DNA of 64,000 bases from Rariglobus hedericola (GTDB lineage Bacteria; Verrucomicrobiota; Verrucomicrobiia; Opitutales; Opitutaceae): the NCBI RefSeq assembly GCF_007559335.1, contig NZ_VMBG01000001.1, forward strand, positions 1,364,001 to 1,428,000. The letters run 5' to 3'. The notes below the pieces were generated by a model, which saw only the letters and a list, made by a program, of their open reading frames with translations, was not told the origin of the DNA and did not search any database. Shown here one piece after another: positions 9,654 to 18,253 of the stretch. The position numbers were made by a program, and so were the translations under genes. Every line of letters begins with the position of its first letter. The first letter of the stretch is position 1.

Positions 9654-9770
9654 GCGTTATAAAGAAGGAAGTGATTAACCAAGAAGCGTGCCAGCCGGAA
9701 GCGGTTGGTCAGGTTCTTTCTACGATAAAAAATTTAAAACAGGCGGAAACCGGGGTGCGTCACCGAAATG

Positions 9771-11555
9771 TTACCGCTGAAAGCGTCGGGAAAGCTCCCC
9801 ATGACTGAATTCGATGTGGGTCGGCGTGCCGCCCGGACTGGTCAAAGGAGCCCGGCAGGCGAACAATTGAGCCACGAGCGACTGCATCGCCTCCTCGCTG
9901 ACAACCTCGCCCAGGCGAATCGCACGTGAGGCCGCCAGTCGTGCAAGTTGCTCCCGCGCGACATCGAGTTTGCGCTCCTGCAATTGTCCGTCTCGCAAAG
10001 CCCCCAGCAATTCACGCACAAAGGGCTCTGAATCGGCCGGCTCCATCCACGCCGGCACGCCTTCGATTCGGAAAAAATTACGGCCAAACTCAACGACTTC
10101 GAACCCGTGGCCGTTGAGAAACTCCAGCCGGTCCAGCAGCAACGCGCTCGCGATCGGGTCCAGCTCAACAGGAATCGGCAGCAGCAAACGCTGACTCGGC
10201 ACCGCGCCTTCACTAAACTGGGCCTGCAGGCGCTCGAACCAGATGCGTTCATGCGCCGCCCGACGATCCAGCAGCACGAGTCCGGCTTTCGTTTCAAACA
10301 GACCGTAGCTGCCGTGAGCCAAACCCAAGAATCGCCACGCCGGTGCCGAAACCACCGGCGGCGAAATCGGGCGAACGATTTCCGGCAAAACCTGCGGCGC
10401 CTGATCATCCATTCGTCGCTCCACGCGCGCTGGCAGGACCGGAGCGAGTTTCGGCGCAGTCGTCGGCGATGGCACAACCGGCGTTCTCATCGCAAAAGGC
10501 GGCAGCGTAATACTCCGCGCCGCCACCGGAACAAATACTTCGGGAGCAACCGGCACACTCACCTCGCCGAGCTCGCGCAACCGCATCAGCACACTGCGAA
10601 TAATGAAGCCACGCACTGCTGTTTCAGAGCGAAAACGCACTTCGCGCTTCGATGGATGCACATTCACGTCGACCGCCGCCGGATCGAGTTCAAAGAAGAC
10701 AAACGCCAGCGGATACCGCCCCTTTGGCAACGATTCATGGTAACTCTCGATCAACGCGTAGTTGATCGCACGGCTGTCCACAGGACGTTGGTTGATGAAC
10801 GTGATCATCTCATGGCGCGACGATCTCCCCTGCCCCGGCAAACCGATCAAGCCGCTCAAGCGCATGCCATTCTCCGAGACATCAATCGGGGTGAGCTGGC
10901 CGGCGAGCTGACGTCCAAAAATTTCCGTCACGCGTCCCAGCAGATCAACGCATTCCGGAGAACGAAAAATCACCCGTCCATCTTCGATCAACGTGAAGGC
11001 GACCTGCGGAAACGCCAAGGCGTAGAGCCGCACGCCGGTGATGATGTGCGCGGCCTCGGTCTGGTCGGTCTTGAGAAACTTGCGGCGGGCAGGAACCGAG
11101 TTGAACAGCTGCGACACCTCGATGCGCGTGCCCACCGGACGACCGCAGTCCCGCACGTGCACAAACTTGCCGCCGTTGACGAGAATCTCCGAACCCACGT
11201 CCGTGCCGGCCTCGCGAGTTTGTAGTATAAAACGGGATACACTCGCGATGGACGGCAGTGCTTCGCCGCGAAAACCGAAACTCGCGAGACGGTTGAGATC
11301 ATCGGCCTCGCTGATCTTGCTGGTCGCGTGGCGCTCAAGCGCGAGCAGCGCATCATCGCGCGACATGCCATGGCCGTTGTCCTCTACACTCATCAACGAA
11401 CGCCCGCCATGCCGGAACTCGACCTCGATGCGTGTCGCACCGGCATCGACTGCATTCTCGACGAGCTCTTTCACCACCGCTGCCGGACGCTCGATCACTT
11501 CGCCTGCGGCGATTTGATTGGCGACCCGGTCGGAGAGGATGCGGACTTTGGCCAT
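9771..11555 (-). CDS. mutL: DNA mismatch repair protein MutL
   Basis: 594 residues from ATG 11555 (MAKVRILSD). The GHKL ATPase motifs are intact: ELVENAVDAG (motif I), DNGHGM (II), RHATSKI, and GFRGEALPSIASVS (III). PVDSRAINYALIESY and VHPSKREVRF complete the N-terminal domain. The C-terminal dimerisation domain is present, but the endonuclease motif normally read DQHA is DRRA here. The terminal CPHGRP-type zinc site is also lost (SHGELS). The protein may therefore lack nicking activity although it would still act as an ATP-driven matchmaker. It is followed upstream on the same strand by argH, with a 35-bp gap. Confidence 0.96.
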   Translation of the reverse strand: MAKVRILSDRVANQIAAGEVIERPAAVVKELVENAVDAGATRIEVEFRHGGRSLMSVEDNGHGMSRDDALLALERHATSKISEADDLNRLASFGFRGEALPSIASVSRFILQTREAGTDVGSEILVNGGKFVHVRDCGRPVGTRIEVSQLFNSVPARRKFLKTDQTEAAHIITGVRLYALAFPQVAFTLIEDGRVIFRSPECVDLLGRVTEIFGRQLAGQLTPIDVSENGMRLSGLIGLPGQGRSSRHEMITFINQRPVDSRAINYALIESYHESLPKGRYPLAFVFFELDPAAVDVNVHPSKREVRFRSETAVRGFIIRSVLMRLRELGEVSVPVAPEVFVPVAARSITLPPFAMRTPVVPSPTTAPKLAPVLPARVERRMDDQAPQVLPEIVRPISPPVVSAPAWRFLGLAHGSYGLFETKAGLVLLDRRAAHERIWFERLQAQFSEGAVPSQRLLLPIPVELDPIASALLLDRLEFLNGHGFEVVEFGRNFFRIEGVPAWMEPADSEPFVRELLGALRDGQLQERKLDVAREQLARLAASRAIRLGEVVSEEAMQSLVAQLFACRAPLTSPGGTPTHIEFSHGELSRRFQR

Positions 11556-11590
11556 GAGCAATTGCCGCGACTGGTGCGGGCGGACTCCGG

Positions 11591-12991
11591 TCAGCCCAGC
11601 ACTTTGGCCCAACGCGCGAACTGCTTCTTCACTTGCGCGGGGCCGGGCATGCCGGTGCCGCGACGTTTTTCCATGGCGCGCTTCAAGTCGAACACCACGG
11701 CCCAGTCATCGCCATAGCCGGCGTGGATTTTTTTCACCTCGGCAGTGGGCAGTTTATCGAGAGGAAGCTTCAGCGTCTCGGCGAGTTTCACGACCGAACC
11801 CACCGCGTGATGGGCTTCGCGGAAAGGAACGCCGCGATCCACGAGATAATCGGCAAGATCGGTCGCCAGCAGCGCGGGATCGGCCACGGCTTCGGCGCAA
11901 CGCGCACGGAAAACTGTCAGTCCTTCGATCGTGCCGGCGAGCACATCGGCGGAGAGCGCAGTCTGGTCAAAGCTGTCAAACACCGGCGGCTTGTCCTCTT
12001 GCAAATCGCGATTGTAGGTAAGCGGCAGACCCTTCGTGAGGACGAAGAGCGTGTGAAGATTACCCTGAAGACGCGCCGACTTGCCGCGAAGAAGTTCGCA
12101 GGAATCGGGGTTCTTTTTCTGCGGCATCAACGAGGAGCCGGTGCAGAACGTGTCCGGCAGATCGATGAACTTAAACTCGACGCTGGACCAGATGATGAGG
12201 TCCTCGGCGATACGCGACATGTGCACGCCGAAGAGCGCGCAAGCCGTCGCAAACTCGATGAACAGGTCGCGGTCGGCCACCGTGTCCATGGAGTTCTGCG
12301 TGACGCGCGGACGACCCTTGGCATCAACGAACCCGAGTTGTTTCGCGGTGAATTCACGGTCGATGGGCAGCGTGGTGCCGGCGATGGCGCCAGACCCGAG
12401 CGGGCACCAGTTGGCATGATCGGCCACCTCGACGAAACGGGCGCGGTCGCGCTCCAGCATTTCAAGGTAGGCGAAGAGGTGATGCGAAAGGAAAACCGGC
12501 TGGGCGCGCTGGAGGTGCGTGTAACCGGGGATGAGCACGTCGCCGTCGCGTTTCGCCACGGAGAGGATGGCGCGTTGGGCGCCGAGAATTTTGTCGGCGA
12601 GGACGGCGCAAGCGTGTTTGAACCACAGGCGCATATCGGTCGCAACCTGGTCGTTGCGGCTGCGGGCGGTGTGTAATTTGGCGGCGGCGGGCACGTTTTT
12701 CGTGAGCGCCTGCTCGATGTTCATGTGAACGTCTTCGAGCTGCGTGCTCCAAGTGAACTTGCCCGCCGCGATCTGCGCGAGAATGGCGTCGAGGCCGGAG
12801 TGAATCGAATCGCGCTCCTTGGCGGTGATCAGGCCGACATGCGCCAGCATGGCCGAGTGGGCTTTGCTGCCGGCGATGTCGAACGGCGCGAGCCGGTGAT
12901 CGAACGAGACGGACTCGCTAAATTTCAACATCAGATCGGCGGGGCCGGCGGTGAACCGTCCGCCCCAGGTCGCTTGGGATTTCTTCGCCAT
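11591..12991 (-). CDS. argH: argininosuccinate lyase
   Basis: 466 residues from ATG 12991 ([13 protein letters not shown]), typical length. The fumarase-superfamily signature [12 protein letters not shown] with the catalytic Ser is at about residues 280-291. [12 protein letters not shown] and [11 protein letters not shown] are the other two active-site regions. It cleaves argininosuccinate to arginine and fumarate in the last step of arginine synthesis. No other arg genes are in the window. It is on the same strand as mutL and directly downstream of the sensor/regulator gene, but nothing suggests functional coupling. Confidence 0.97.
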   Translation of the reverse strand: MAKKSQATWGGRFTAGPADLMLKFSESVSFDHRLAPFDIAGSKAHSAMLAHVGLITAKERDSIHSGLDAILAQIAAGKFTWSTQLEDVHMNIEQALTKNVPAAAKLHTARSRNDQVATDMRLWFKHACAVLADKILGAQRAILSVAKRDGDVLIPGYTHLQRAQPVFLSHHLFAYLEMLERDRARFVEVADHANWCPLGSGAIAGTTLPIDREFTAKQLGFVDAKGRPRVTQNSMDTVADRDLFIEFATACALFGVHMSRIAEDLIIWSSVEFKFIDLPDTFCTGSSLMPQKKNPDSCELLRGKSARLQGNLHTLFVLTKGLPLTYNRDLQEDKPPVFDSFDQTALSADVLAGTIEGLTVFRARCAEAVADPALLATDLADYLVDRGVPFREAHHAVGSVVKLAETLKLPLDKLPTAEVKKIHAGYGDDWAVVFDLKRAMEKRRGTGMPGPAQVKKQFARWAKVLG

Positions 12992-13051
12992 AAAAATGAA
13001 CCGTGAGCACACGCGCCCGCCCCACCCTGCGCAATGCGAAATAAGCTCCGA

Positions 13052-14626
13052 TCAGGTGACGGTCTTGAAAAACCGGTTCACCTCGGCCAGTGCCTCGCTC
13101 ATCGCGAAGGGCTTTTGCAAGTAGCCTTTTGCGCCGGCCCGAAGGATCTCGGTCTTCAGATTCGCTTCCAAGTGTCCGCTCATGATCACCGCATTCACGG
13201 AGGGCGTATGATCTTTGATTTTCAAAAACGCCTCCCATCCGCTCATGCGCGGCAGGCCGAGATCGATCACCACGAGCGCGATGCGTTCGGCGTTGCGGGT
13301 GAACTCGTCCACCGCCTCCACGCCATCGCGGGCCTTCAACACCGTGAAACCGTTTCGCGTGAGCAAAAAGCTCAGCGCCTGCAGCAACGTGTCTTCATCA
13401 TCCACGACCAGCACGATTCGCTCGGGGGCCGACGCCGCGGGTGCCACCGGCACGGGTAACTCGGGTGCAGGCGCCGCCTCGATCAATGCCGGCAGATAAA
13501 GACGGAACACCAGCGCCGGCCCGGACCATGTGTCGATTTCCAAGTGAGCGCGGTGGCTGGCCATGATGCTGTGCACCACGAGCACCGCCAGATCGCGCCG
13601 GCGTTCGGAGAAACGCACCGCGGCATCCCAGGTCCCCGGATTCTCTCCTACGACAAACGCATCGACCGACGGCTCGACGCGCAACGTGAGCGTCACATAC
13701 GACGGCTCCCGCGCATCGGAAAACTTCGTGCGCACCTCGGCCCCGTCCACCTGGCGGGTCGTAAATGTAATGCGTCCCCCCTCGCCGGTAAGATCGCGCG
13801 CCTTCTGGCCGAGATTGGCGAGCACGTGGTGAAACTGTTGCGGATCGAGCGACACCGGCGGCAAATCCTGCGCCAGATCGAGCCGCACTTCGATACCCGG
13901 CGTCAGCGTCTCGCCGGCCATGCGAAAAAATTCGCGCACAAATTCGCCCACCGCGATGCGTTGAAAACACAGCTCGTCACGACGCGACAAGTGCAGCGTC
14001 TGGCGGATCAGATTGGCCGCACGGCGCACCGCGTGATCGATGCCACCAACCGCGGTGTTGAGACGGTTCACATCGAGCGTGCCGTCCTGCAAAAACGCCG
14101 TGTAGCCGAGGATGATCGAAAGCAGGTTGTTGAAATCGTTGCTGATGTCGGATGCCAGCGCGGTGAAGTTTTCCGCCTGCTGGTTCTGTCGCAACTGCTG
14201 CACGCCACCGACCTGCCGGCTGAGATCAATCAACGTCGTGACGCGATATACCCGACCATCCAGCGAGTGCACCCGCGTGTCGGAAGCATGCGCAAATAAT
14301 GGCCGCCCGCTGCGATGAAGATACGTGGTCTCCGCCGTGGCCTGATCATTTCCCGCGATGAACGATGCATGCGCAACCGAACCGCGCACCGCGGCCTCCG
14401 CCGCAAACAACCGCATGATGTGGAGCCCCGCCAACTCATCGACTGCGTAGCCCACCGCCTCGGCAAACGCAGTGTTCGTCGAAACGATGATCCCGCGGTC
14501 ATCCGTGAGACACAGTCCGATGGAGGAGCTCGCCCAGAATTCCGTGAGCATGCCGCCCAAGCCCGCCGGTGCACCAGTAGTCGCTACGCCTTGGACGGGC
14601 GTCGTCGTGATGAACGTTTTTTCCAT
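13052..14626 (-). CDS. PAS / degenerate histidine kinase / receiver hybrid protein
   Basis: 524 residues from ATG 14626, eight bases after the OsmC-family stop. Residues of about 25-135 form a PAS domain (FWASSSIGLCLTDDRG). A HisKA-like segment follows, but where the phospho-acceptor normally sits in AHDFNNLL the sequence reads SNDFNNLL, so the His is Asn163. The ATPase N-box is NLGQKARDL, with the key Asn replaced, and the glycine-rich G1/G2 boxes cannot be recognised. The C-terminal receiver domain looks intact: VLVVDDEDT, VVIDLGLPRMSG with the phosphorylatable Asp, and LQKPF with the Lys. The protein probably cannot autophosphorylate and may be a pseudokinase scaffold whose receiver is served by another kinase. 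Confidence 0.85.
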   Translation of the reverse strand: MEKTFITTTPVQGVATTGAPAGLGGMLTEFWASSSIGLCLTDDRGIIVSTNTAFAEAVGYAVDELAGLHIMRLFAAEAAVRGSVAHASFIAGNDQATAETTYLHRSGRPLFAHASDTRVHSLDGRVYRVTTLIDLSRQVGGVQQLRQNQQAENFTALASDISNDFNNLLSIILGYTAFLQDGTLDVNRLNTAVGGIDHAVRRAANLIRQTLHLSRRDELCFQRIAVGEFVREFFRMAGETLTPGIEVRLDLAQDLPPVSLDPQQFHHVLANLGQKARDLTGEGGRITFTTRQVDGAEVRTKFSDAREPSYVTLTLRVEPSVDAFVVGENPGTWDAAVRFSERRRDLAVLVVHSIMASHRAHLEIDTWSGPALVFRLYLPALIEAAPAPELPVPVAPAASAPERIVLVVDDEDTLLQALSFLLTRNGFTVLKARDGVEAVDEFTRNAERIALVVIDLGLPRMSGWEAFLKIKDHTPSVNAVIMSGHLEANLKTEILRAGAKGYLQKPFAMSEALAEVNRFFKTVT

Positions 14627-14634
14627 GCCTGAAA

Positions 14635-15045
14635 TCATTCGGCCCAATGAAACACCACCGGTTTATCCACCTGCGGATGGAGACTCTGATGCACCGGGCA
14701 GTGATGCGCGGCGTGCTCGAGCAGCTTTGCCAGGTCATCGGTGCGCGCGATCGGCAACCACACCGTCGTGGCGAGCCGCACGATGCGTCGCGGCGCATCG
14801 GTGGACATCTCTTTCGTCACTTCGTAACGCAGTCCCTTGAGTTCGACGCCGTGCTTGCGCGCGATGATCGCCATCGTCGTGGCGATACAAGTGGCCAGTG
14901 ACGTCGCCACCAAGTCCGTCGGGGAAAACGCTTCGCCGCGGCCCTGATTATCCTTCGGCGCATCGGTGACCAACATAGTTCCGGACGGTCCGTGCGTGGC
15001 GACGCAATGCAAGTCGCCCTGGTATTCGCCGGTGATTTTAACCAT
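14635..15045 (-). CDS. OsmC/Ohr-family protein
   Basis: 136 residues from ATG 15045 (MVKITGEYQG). The two reactive cysteines of the family are present, in ATSLATCIATTM and HHCPVHQSL. Members reduce organic hydroperoxides or have related thiol chemistry in the cytoplasm. FSPTDLVATSLATC is the hallmark helix. The gene immediately precedes the PAS/receiver hybrid and is likely cotranscribed with it, which might link that protein to oxidative stress, though this is inference only. The sequence is closer to the YhfA/OsmC-like branch than to Ohr; I would not assign a symbol. Confidence 0.92.
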   Translation of the reverse strand: MVKITGEYQGDLHCVATHGPSGTMLVTDAPKDNQGRGEAFSPTDLVATSLATCIATTMAIIARKHGVELKGLRYEVTKEMSTDAPRRIVRLATTVWLPIARTDDLAKLLEHAAHHCPVHQSLHPQVDKPVVFHWAE

Positions 15046-15097
15046 GCCGAAAAACCTCAAGTGTTTTGCGAAGCTGGCAACAGCCAACTTACGAAAA

Positions 15098-15174
<77 letters not shown>

Positions 15175-15276
15175 CCTTGAGAAGCCACCGAGCGTTATCG
15201 GTCCACCTCCCACGCGACAAGGGCAAAGGCGGGCGTTGACCGCGCGCGCCTCTCAACGATACCAACACGCTTCCTC

Positions 15277-15825
15277 ATGAGCGTTTCCCTGCCTCCTTGT
15301 CCGCACCTGCCCAAGCCCCGTGAAAAAATGGACTGGCGGGACTTCAACTCACACGGCGATTCGCGCGACATTGATTTCTATCTCACGGCCCTCGAATACG
15401 GCCACTACCTCTGGCAACAGGGTTACGCCGCCCGCGCGATCCTGTGCCTCGACCGCGCGATGGGCGCCGATGTGCGCGCCACCGACATCGCCGTTCAAAC
15501 CTGGCCGATGCCCTACGCCGCCATGGCCTGGTTCCTCACCCACACGCCGGCCGACGTGTTCATCGGCAACCCGCGCGTTCATTTCCAACACTACGCCGAT
15601 CGCCTCAAGGCCCCGCGTCGCGATGAACGTCGCTGGCGCGCCTGGGCCTGCTGGGCGCTCGCCCGTCGTTTGCTGCCCCACCTGCCCGCCGATCCCCGCC
15701 ACGCCGTGACCGAGCCCACCGAAAACGAAATCGCCACCGGCCTCGATCATCACGGACTGCCCGGCGAAACCACTGTTTGGCGCAGCGTCCTGCAAGGCTG
15801 CGAACCGTTTTCCGGGGCGATTTAA
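15277..15825 (+). CDS. conserved hypothetical protein
   Basis: 182 residues, not recognised. It is soluble, without signal peptide or membrane span, and rich in Trp, His and Arg. The middle portion (YLTALEYGHYLWQQGYAARAILCLDRAMGAD) looks like a single TPR-like helical pair. Codon use matches the neighbouring genes and the frame is clean, so it is very likely a real gene. It sits between tRNA-Arg and tRNA-Asp, with no neighbour that suggests a function. Confidence 0.75.
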   Translation: MSVSLPPCPHLPKPREKMDWRDFNSHGDSRDIDFYLTALEYGHYLWQQGYAARAILCLDRAMGADVRATDIAVQTWPMPYAAMAWFLTHTPADVFIGNPRVHFQHYADRLKAPRRDERRWRAWACWALARRLLPHLPADPRHAVTEPTENEIATGLDHHGLPGETTVWRSVLQGCEPFSGAI

Positions 15826-15854
15826 ATAAGAAAAGAAAACGTCCGAAAGGACGC

Positions 15855-15882
15855 TTGACAGTCGTTAATCGGATTCTACGTT
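15855..15882 (+). promoter_or_regulatory. sigma-70-type promoter of tRNA-Asp
   Basis: A perfect -35 box TTGACA at 15855-15860 is followed after 16 bases by TACGTT at 15877-15882. Transcription would then start about 13 bases before the mature tRNA 5' end at 15903. A small hairpin with a GAAA loop, GTCCGAAAGGAC, precedes it at about 15841-15852. Confidence 0.65.
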
Positions 15883-15902
15883 CAGCCCCCTTTCCCCTTT
15901 CC

Positions 15903-15979
15903 GGGGTGATAGCTCAGCTGGTTAGAGCGTCTGCCTGTCACGCAGAAGGTCGCGGGTTCGAGTCCCGTTCATCCCGCCA
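15903..15979 (+). tRNA. tRNA-Asp (anticodon GTC)
   Basis: The acceptor strands are GGGGTGA and TCATCCC with discriminator G and an encoded CCA. The D arm is GCTCAGCTGGTTAGAGC. The anticodon loop CTGTCAC gives GTC. The T arm is GCGGGTTCGAGTCCCGT. All parts fold normally. Confidence 0.98.
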
Positions 15980-15987
15980 TTTTGGCG

Positions 15988-16017
15988 AAGCCCGTTTCTC
16001 ACGAAACGGGCTTTTTC
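15988..16017 (+). terminator. Rho-independent terminator after tRNA-Asp
   Basis: AAGCCCGTTTC pairs with GAAACGGGCTT around a four-base loop and is followed by a T run. It lies 9 bp past the tRNA CCA end. Confidence 0.88.
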
Positions 16018-16217
16018 GTTTCCACCAGCCAGGCCGCCTTCGCGCGGGTGCTTCAAACCGTTTGGCCTGAGCACGAGTTACCATTAAATCACTTATTGCG
16101 GAGGTATCCATCGCGTGCGGCAGAACCGGCGGCGATAATCGAGGTCCAGATGTCCGTCGCCATGGAGCAGTTCCTGCTAACATCATCCGGCTTCAGACGA
16201 ATCGCTTCATTCCTATT
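16018..16217. other. intergenic region with no recognised feature
   Basis: Two hundred bases between the tRNA-Asp terminator and the transglutaminase-like gene. Short open frames occur but have no coding look. The promoter of the downstream gene presumably lies here; I see no convincing -35/-10 pair. Confidence 0.4.
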
Positions 16218-17144
16218 TTGATCTCTCCTCCCTTCGACCTCACCTTACGCGTCGGCTGCAGCCTCTCTTATGAGGTCACCGGCACAGCTTCGCTCCTCCT
16301 GAATTTGCAACCTCTCCCCGATCGCAATCATGCGGTCGTCTTCGAAGCACTCACGCTGGGCGACAACCTTCCCTCCGAGCAATTCACCGACAGTCACGGC
16401 AACCGCGTTCATCGCGTGAAGCTGGCGCCCGGCACCAATTTTTTCCGTCACGACGCCATCGTCGCCGTCTCTTCGCACCCCGACAACCAAGACCTGCCCG
16501 ACTCCGAGCCACTCGCGCCCGATGCCATTCCCGCCGATCTGCTCCGCTACGTTTTGCCGAGCCGCTATTGCGATTCCGACAAGCTGACTGATTTCGCGTG
16601 GCAGAAATTCGGCCAGGTTGAACACGGCTTGCCGCGCGTCACGGCCATCAGCCAGTGGATTCACGACAACATCGAGTATCGCTACATGTCGGGCCGCTCC
16701 GATCTCTCCGCGTGGGATATCCTGCAACGCGGTTACGGCGTGTGTCGCGACTTCGCCCATCTGGCCATCGCGCTCAATCGCACGTTCAACATTCCCGCCC
16801 GCTATGTCACCGGACACATGCCCGATGTCGGCGTCCCTGATCCGGAGAACCACATGGATTTCCATGCCTACGCCGAAGTCTATCTCGGCGGACACTGGTT
16901 CACGACGGACGCACGCTTTCACAAGCCTCGCATCGGTCGCATCAAAATCTCCTGCGGACAGGATGCCGTGGACGGCGCATTTTCCACCATCTACGGCGGT
17001 GCGATGCTCACTTACTTCCAAGTCTGGGCCTATCAAGTGGCCCGCGGCACGGTCGGCGTCGGCGACCCGCTCGATTTCTCGAAGCGGCTCGATAACCGCA
17101 CGACGGTGCAGACCGAGCCGCCCTACACCGTCAATCCGACCTGA
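16218..17144 (+). CDS. transglutaminase-like cysteine protease family protein
   Basis: 308 residues. The N-terminal half is the beta-rich domain often found before bacterial transglutaminase cores. The core has the Cys-His-Asp triad in order: GYGVCRDFAHL, MDFHAYAEVYL and FTTDARF. Family members are often linked to peptide ligase or ATP-grasp genes, but none is adjacent here. The first in-frame start is TTG at 16218, since I find no ATG before the conserved N-terminus, so the start is uncertain. No signal peptide is visible, so it is probably cytoplasmic. The substrate is unknown. Confidence 0.9.
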   Translation: MISPPFDLTLRVGCSLSYEVTGTASLLLNLQPLPDRNHAVVFEALTLGDNLPSEQFTDSHGNRVHRVKLAPGTNFFRHDAIVAVSSHPDNQDLPDSEPLAPDAIPADLLRYVLPSRYCDSDKLTDFAWQKFGQVEHGLPRVTAISQWIHDNIEYRYMSGRSDLSAWDILQRGYGVCRDFAHLAIALNRTFNIPARYVTGHMPDVGVPDPENHMDFHAYAEVYLGGHWFTTDARFHKPRIGRIKISCGQDAVDGAFSTIYGGAMLTYFQVWAYQVARGTVGVGDPLDFSKRLDNRTTVQTEPPYTVNPT

Positions 17145-17162
17145 GTCGGAAGACCCACGTAG

Positions 17163-17435
17163 TTAGAGACGCGCCAACTCTTCGGCCGTCGCCAGCTGAT
17201 AAGTGATCTTGCCTTCGGCAACTTCACGCAGCGCGGTGTCTTCCGGAGACAGTTTTTCCAATGACTCGACCAACGGACGGCTGCCACGGCGCAGTTGTTT
17301 CACGCGAAGCGAGATGACGTTGATCAGAATATTGGGGTCGGAAATGACCAACAGTGCGTTTTTCAGATAATCGTCTCTCATATAATCGGTAGGATTCAGG
17401 TATAATACAGCCGTGTTTTCGGCAGATTCGGCCAT
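17163..17435 (-). CDS. rpoZ: DNA-directed RNA polymerase omega subunit
   Basis: 90 residues. The segment NALLVISDPNILINVISLRV, the RQL-like motif KQLRRGSRP and the C-terminal TALREVAEGKITYQL match the omega subunit core. The arrangement differs from the proteobacterial form, with SDPNILINVIS in place of the usual AAKRARQ stretch. It assists assembly of the core polymerase around the beta-prime subunit. It is a lone gene, convergent with the transglutaminase-like gene. A TATATAT stretch at 17460-17467 lies upstream and may contribute to its promoter. The short, divergent sequence is the main reason for less than full confidence. Confidence 0.8.
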   Translation of the reverse strand: MAESAENTAVLYLNPTDYMRDDYLKNALLVISDPNILINVISLRVKQLRRGSRPLVESLEKLSPEDTALREVAEGKITYQLATAEELARL

Positions 17436-17545
17436 TTTAGAAATTAATCGTTATGAACACGATATATATCTGAAATCCGGGCGACGCTCGGCATGAATGG
17501 ATTGCGCGACCATGCGTTTAGCCGGTTTAATAACTGGCATCGCCA

Positions 17546-17917
17546 ATGCTTAATAGAGGCATGAAGCTCTGCGGACATTGGCTGTCCTTGCTCTGGGTCG
17601 CGGTCACCTTGATGTGCCCGCAGATTCAAGCTTCAACGTCGTCGCCCCGTGAGGAAACGACCCGCTGCCTGAATCAGCTTCAAGAGCGTCCGTTGCCCTT
17701 GATCAGCGACTTCACGCTTTCGGACCTTAAGAAAACCGAGGATAAAAAAAGCGAAGCAGACCGGCAACCGACCGGACTCATGCTCCCCGAACAGCCGGAC
17801 CGGTTCCCCGATCCCGCCTTCAGAATTTGCGGACGTATCAATGAACGTGAGTTCCACGCCCGATGCTTGGATGAAATCGGACTGCCGTTGATCTGCGGTC
17901 CGCCGGCCCTGGCCTGA
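17546..17917 (+). CDS. hypothetical small secreted protein
   Basis: 123 residues. The first 30 look like a signal peptide (MKLCGHWLSLLWVAVTLMCPQIQA) with cleavage plausible after IQA. The mature part is polar, charged and contains four Cys (TRCLNQL, FRICGRI, HARCLDE, LICGPP) that could form two disulfides. I recognise no family. A start at the internal Met6 is also possible. Codon usage is less biased than in surrounding genes, so this could be recent or non-coding. Confidence 0.45.
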   Translation: MLNRGMKLCGHWLSLLWVAVTLMCPQIQASTSSPREETTRCLNQLQERPLPLISDFTLSDLKKTEDKKSEADRQPTGLMLPEQPDRFPDPAFRICGRINEREFHARCLDEIGLPLICGPPALA

Positions 17918-18253
17918 GATAGCCCCCGCCGTTTACGCGGACGGAGCCTGTGCGCTCCGCTCCCTGCTCCTGTCAGCAACCGTCCTGAAATCGCATCAGG
18001 CAACCGCAGCATTCCACACCATGTCTTTTCTTTCTTCTCATCGTCTTCACTGGGGCGTTCACCACGAGCTCTCCGATAACTTCTGGGTTCACCTCCAGGA
18101 AATGGTCCAAGGTCCGGCGAACTCAGCCCACCTTTCAGCAGGCAACCCTGACACAGGTTCACCGAGCGAGGGCATCACCCACACCGGCGGGCTATCCGAG
18201 CCCGTCGCGCCCAGTCCCGAAGCACTCGGGCCCTGAGCGATCCCGGTCGCCGG
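17918..18253. other. 336-bp region with only a doubtful small ORF
   Basis: No recognised gene. A 71-codon frame at 18021-18236 (+) begins ATGTCTTTTCTTTCT and encodes a Gly/His-rich, non-hydrophobic peptide. A 160-codon frame on the other strand (17680-18162) overlaps the preceding gene and looks like a shadow. I looked for RNase P, tmRNA, SRP and 6S RNA motifs and found none. Confidence 0.35.
18021..18236 (+). CDS. possible small hypothetical protein
   Basis: 71 residues with reasonable codon choice in the first half (HHELSDNFWVHLQEMVQG) and low-complexity Ser/Pro/Gly sequence at the end. It ends 18 bp before the convergent CBS-domain gene. There is no signal peptide, membrane span or recognised motif. 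Treat as tentative. Confidence 0.35.
   Translation: MSFLSSHRLHWGVHHELSDNFWVHLQEMVQGPANSAHLSAGNPDTGSPSEGITHTGGLSEPVAPSPEALGP

Noticed and set aside
17680-18162. 160-codon frame on - in the region after rpoZ
   Set aside because: Overlaps the preceding + strand ORF; basic, low-complexity translation with no motif or start context.
17918-18253. Possible structured RNA (RNase P, tmRNA, SRP, 6S)
   Set aside because: None of the universally conserved sequence blocks of these RNAs is present on either strand.
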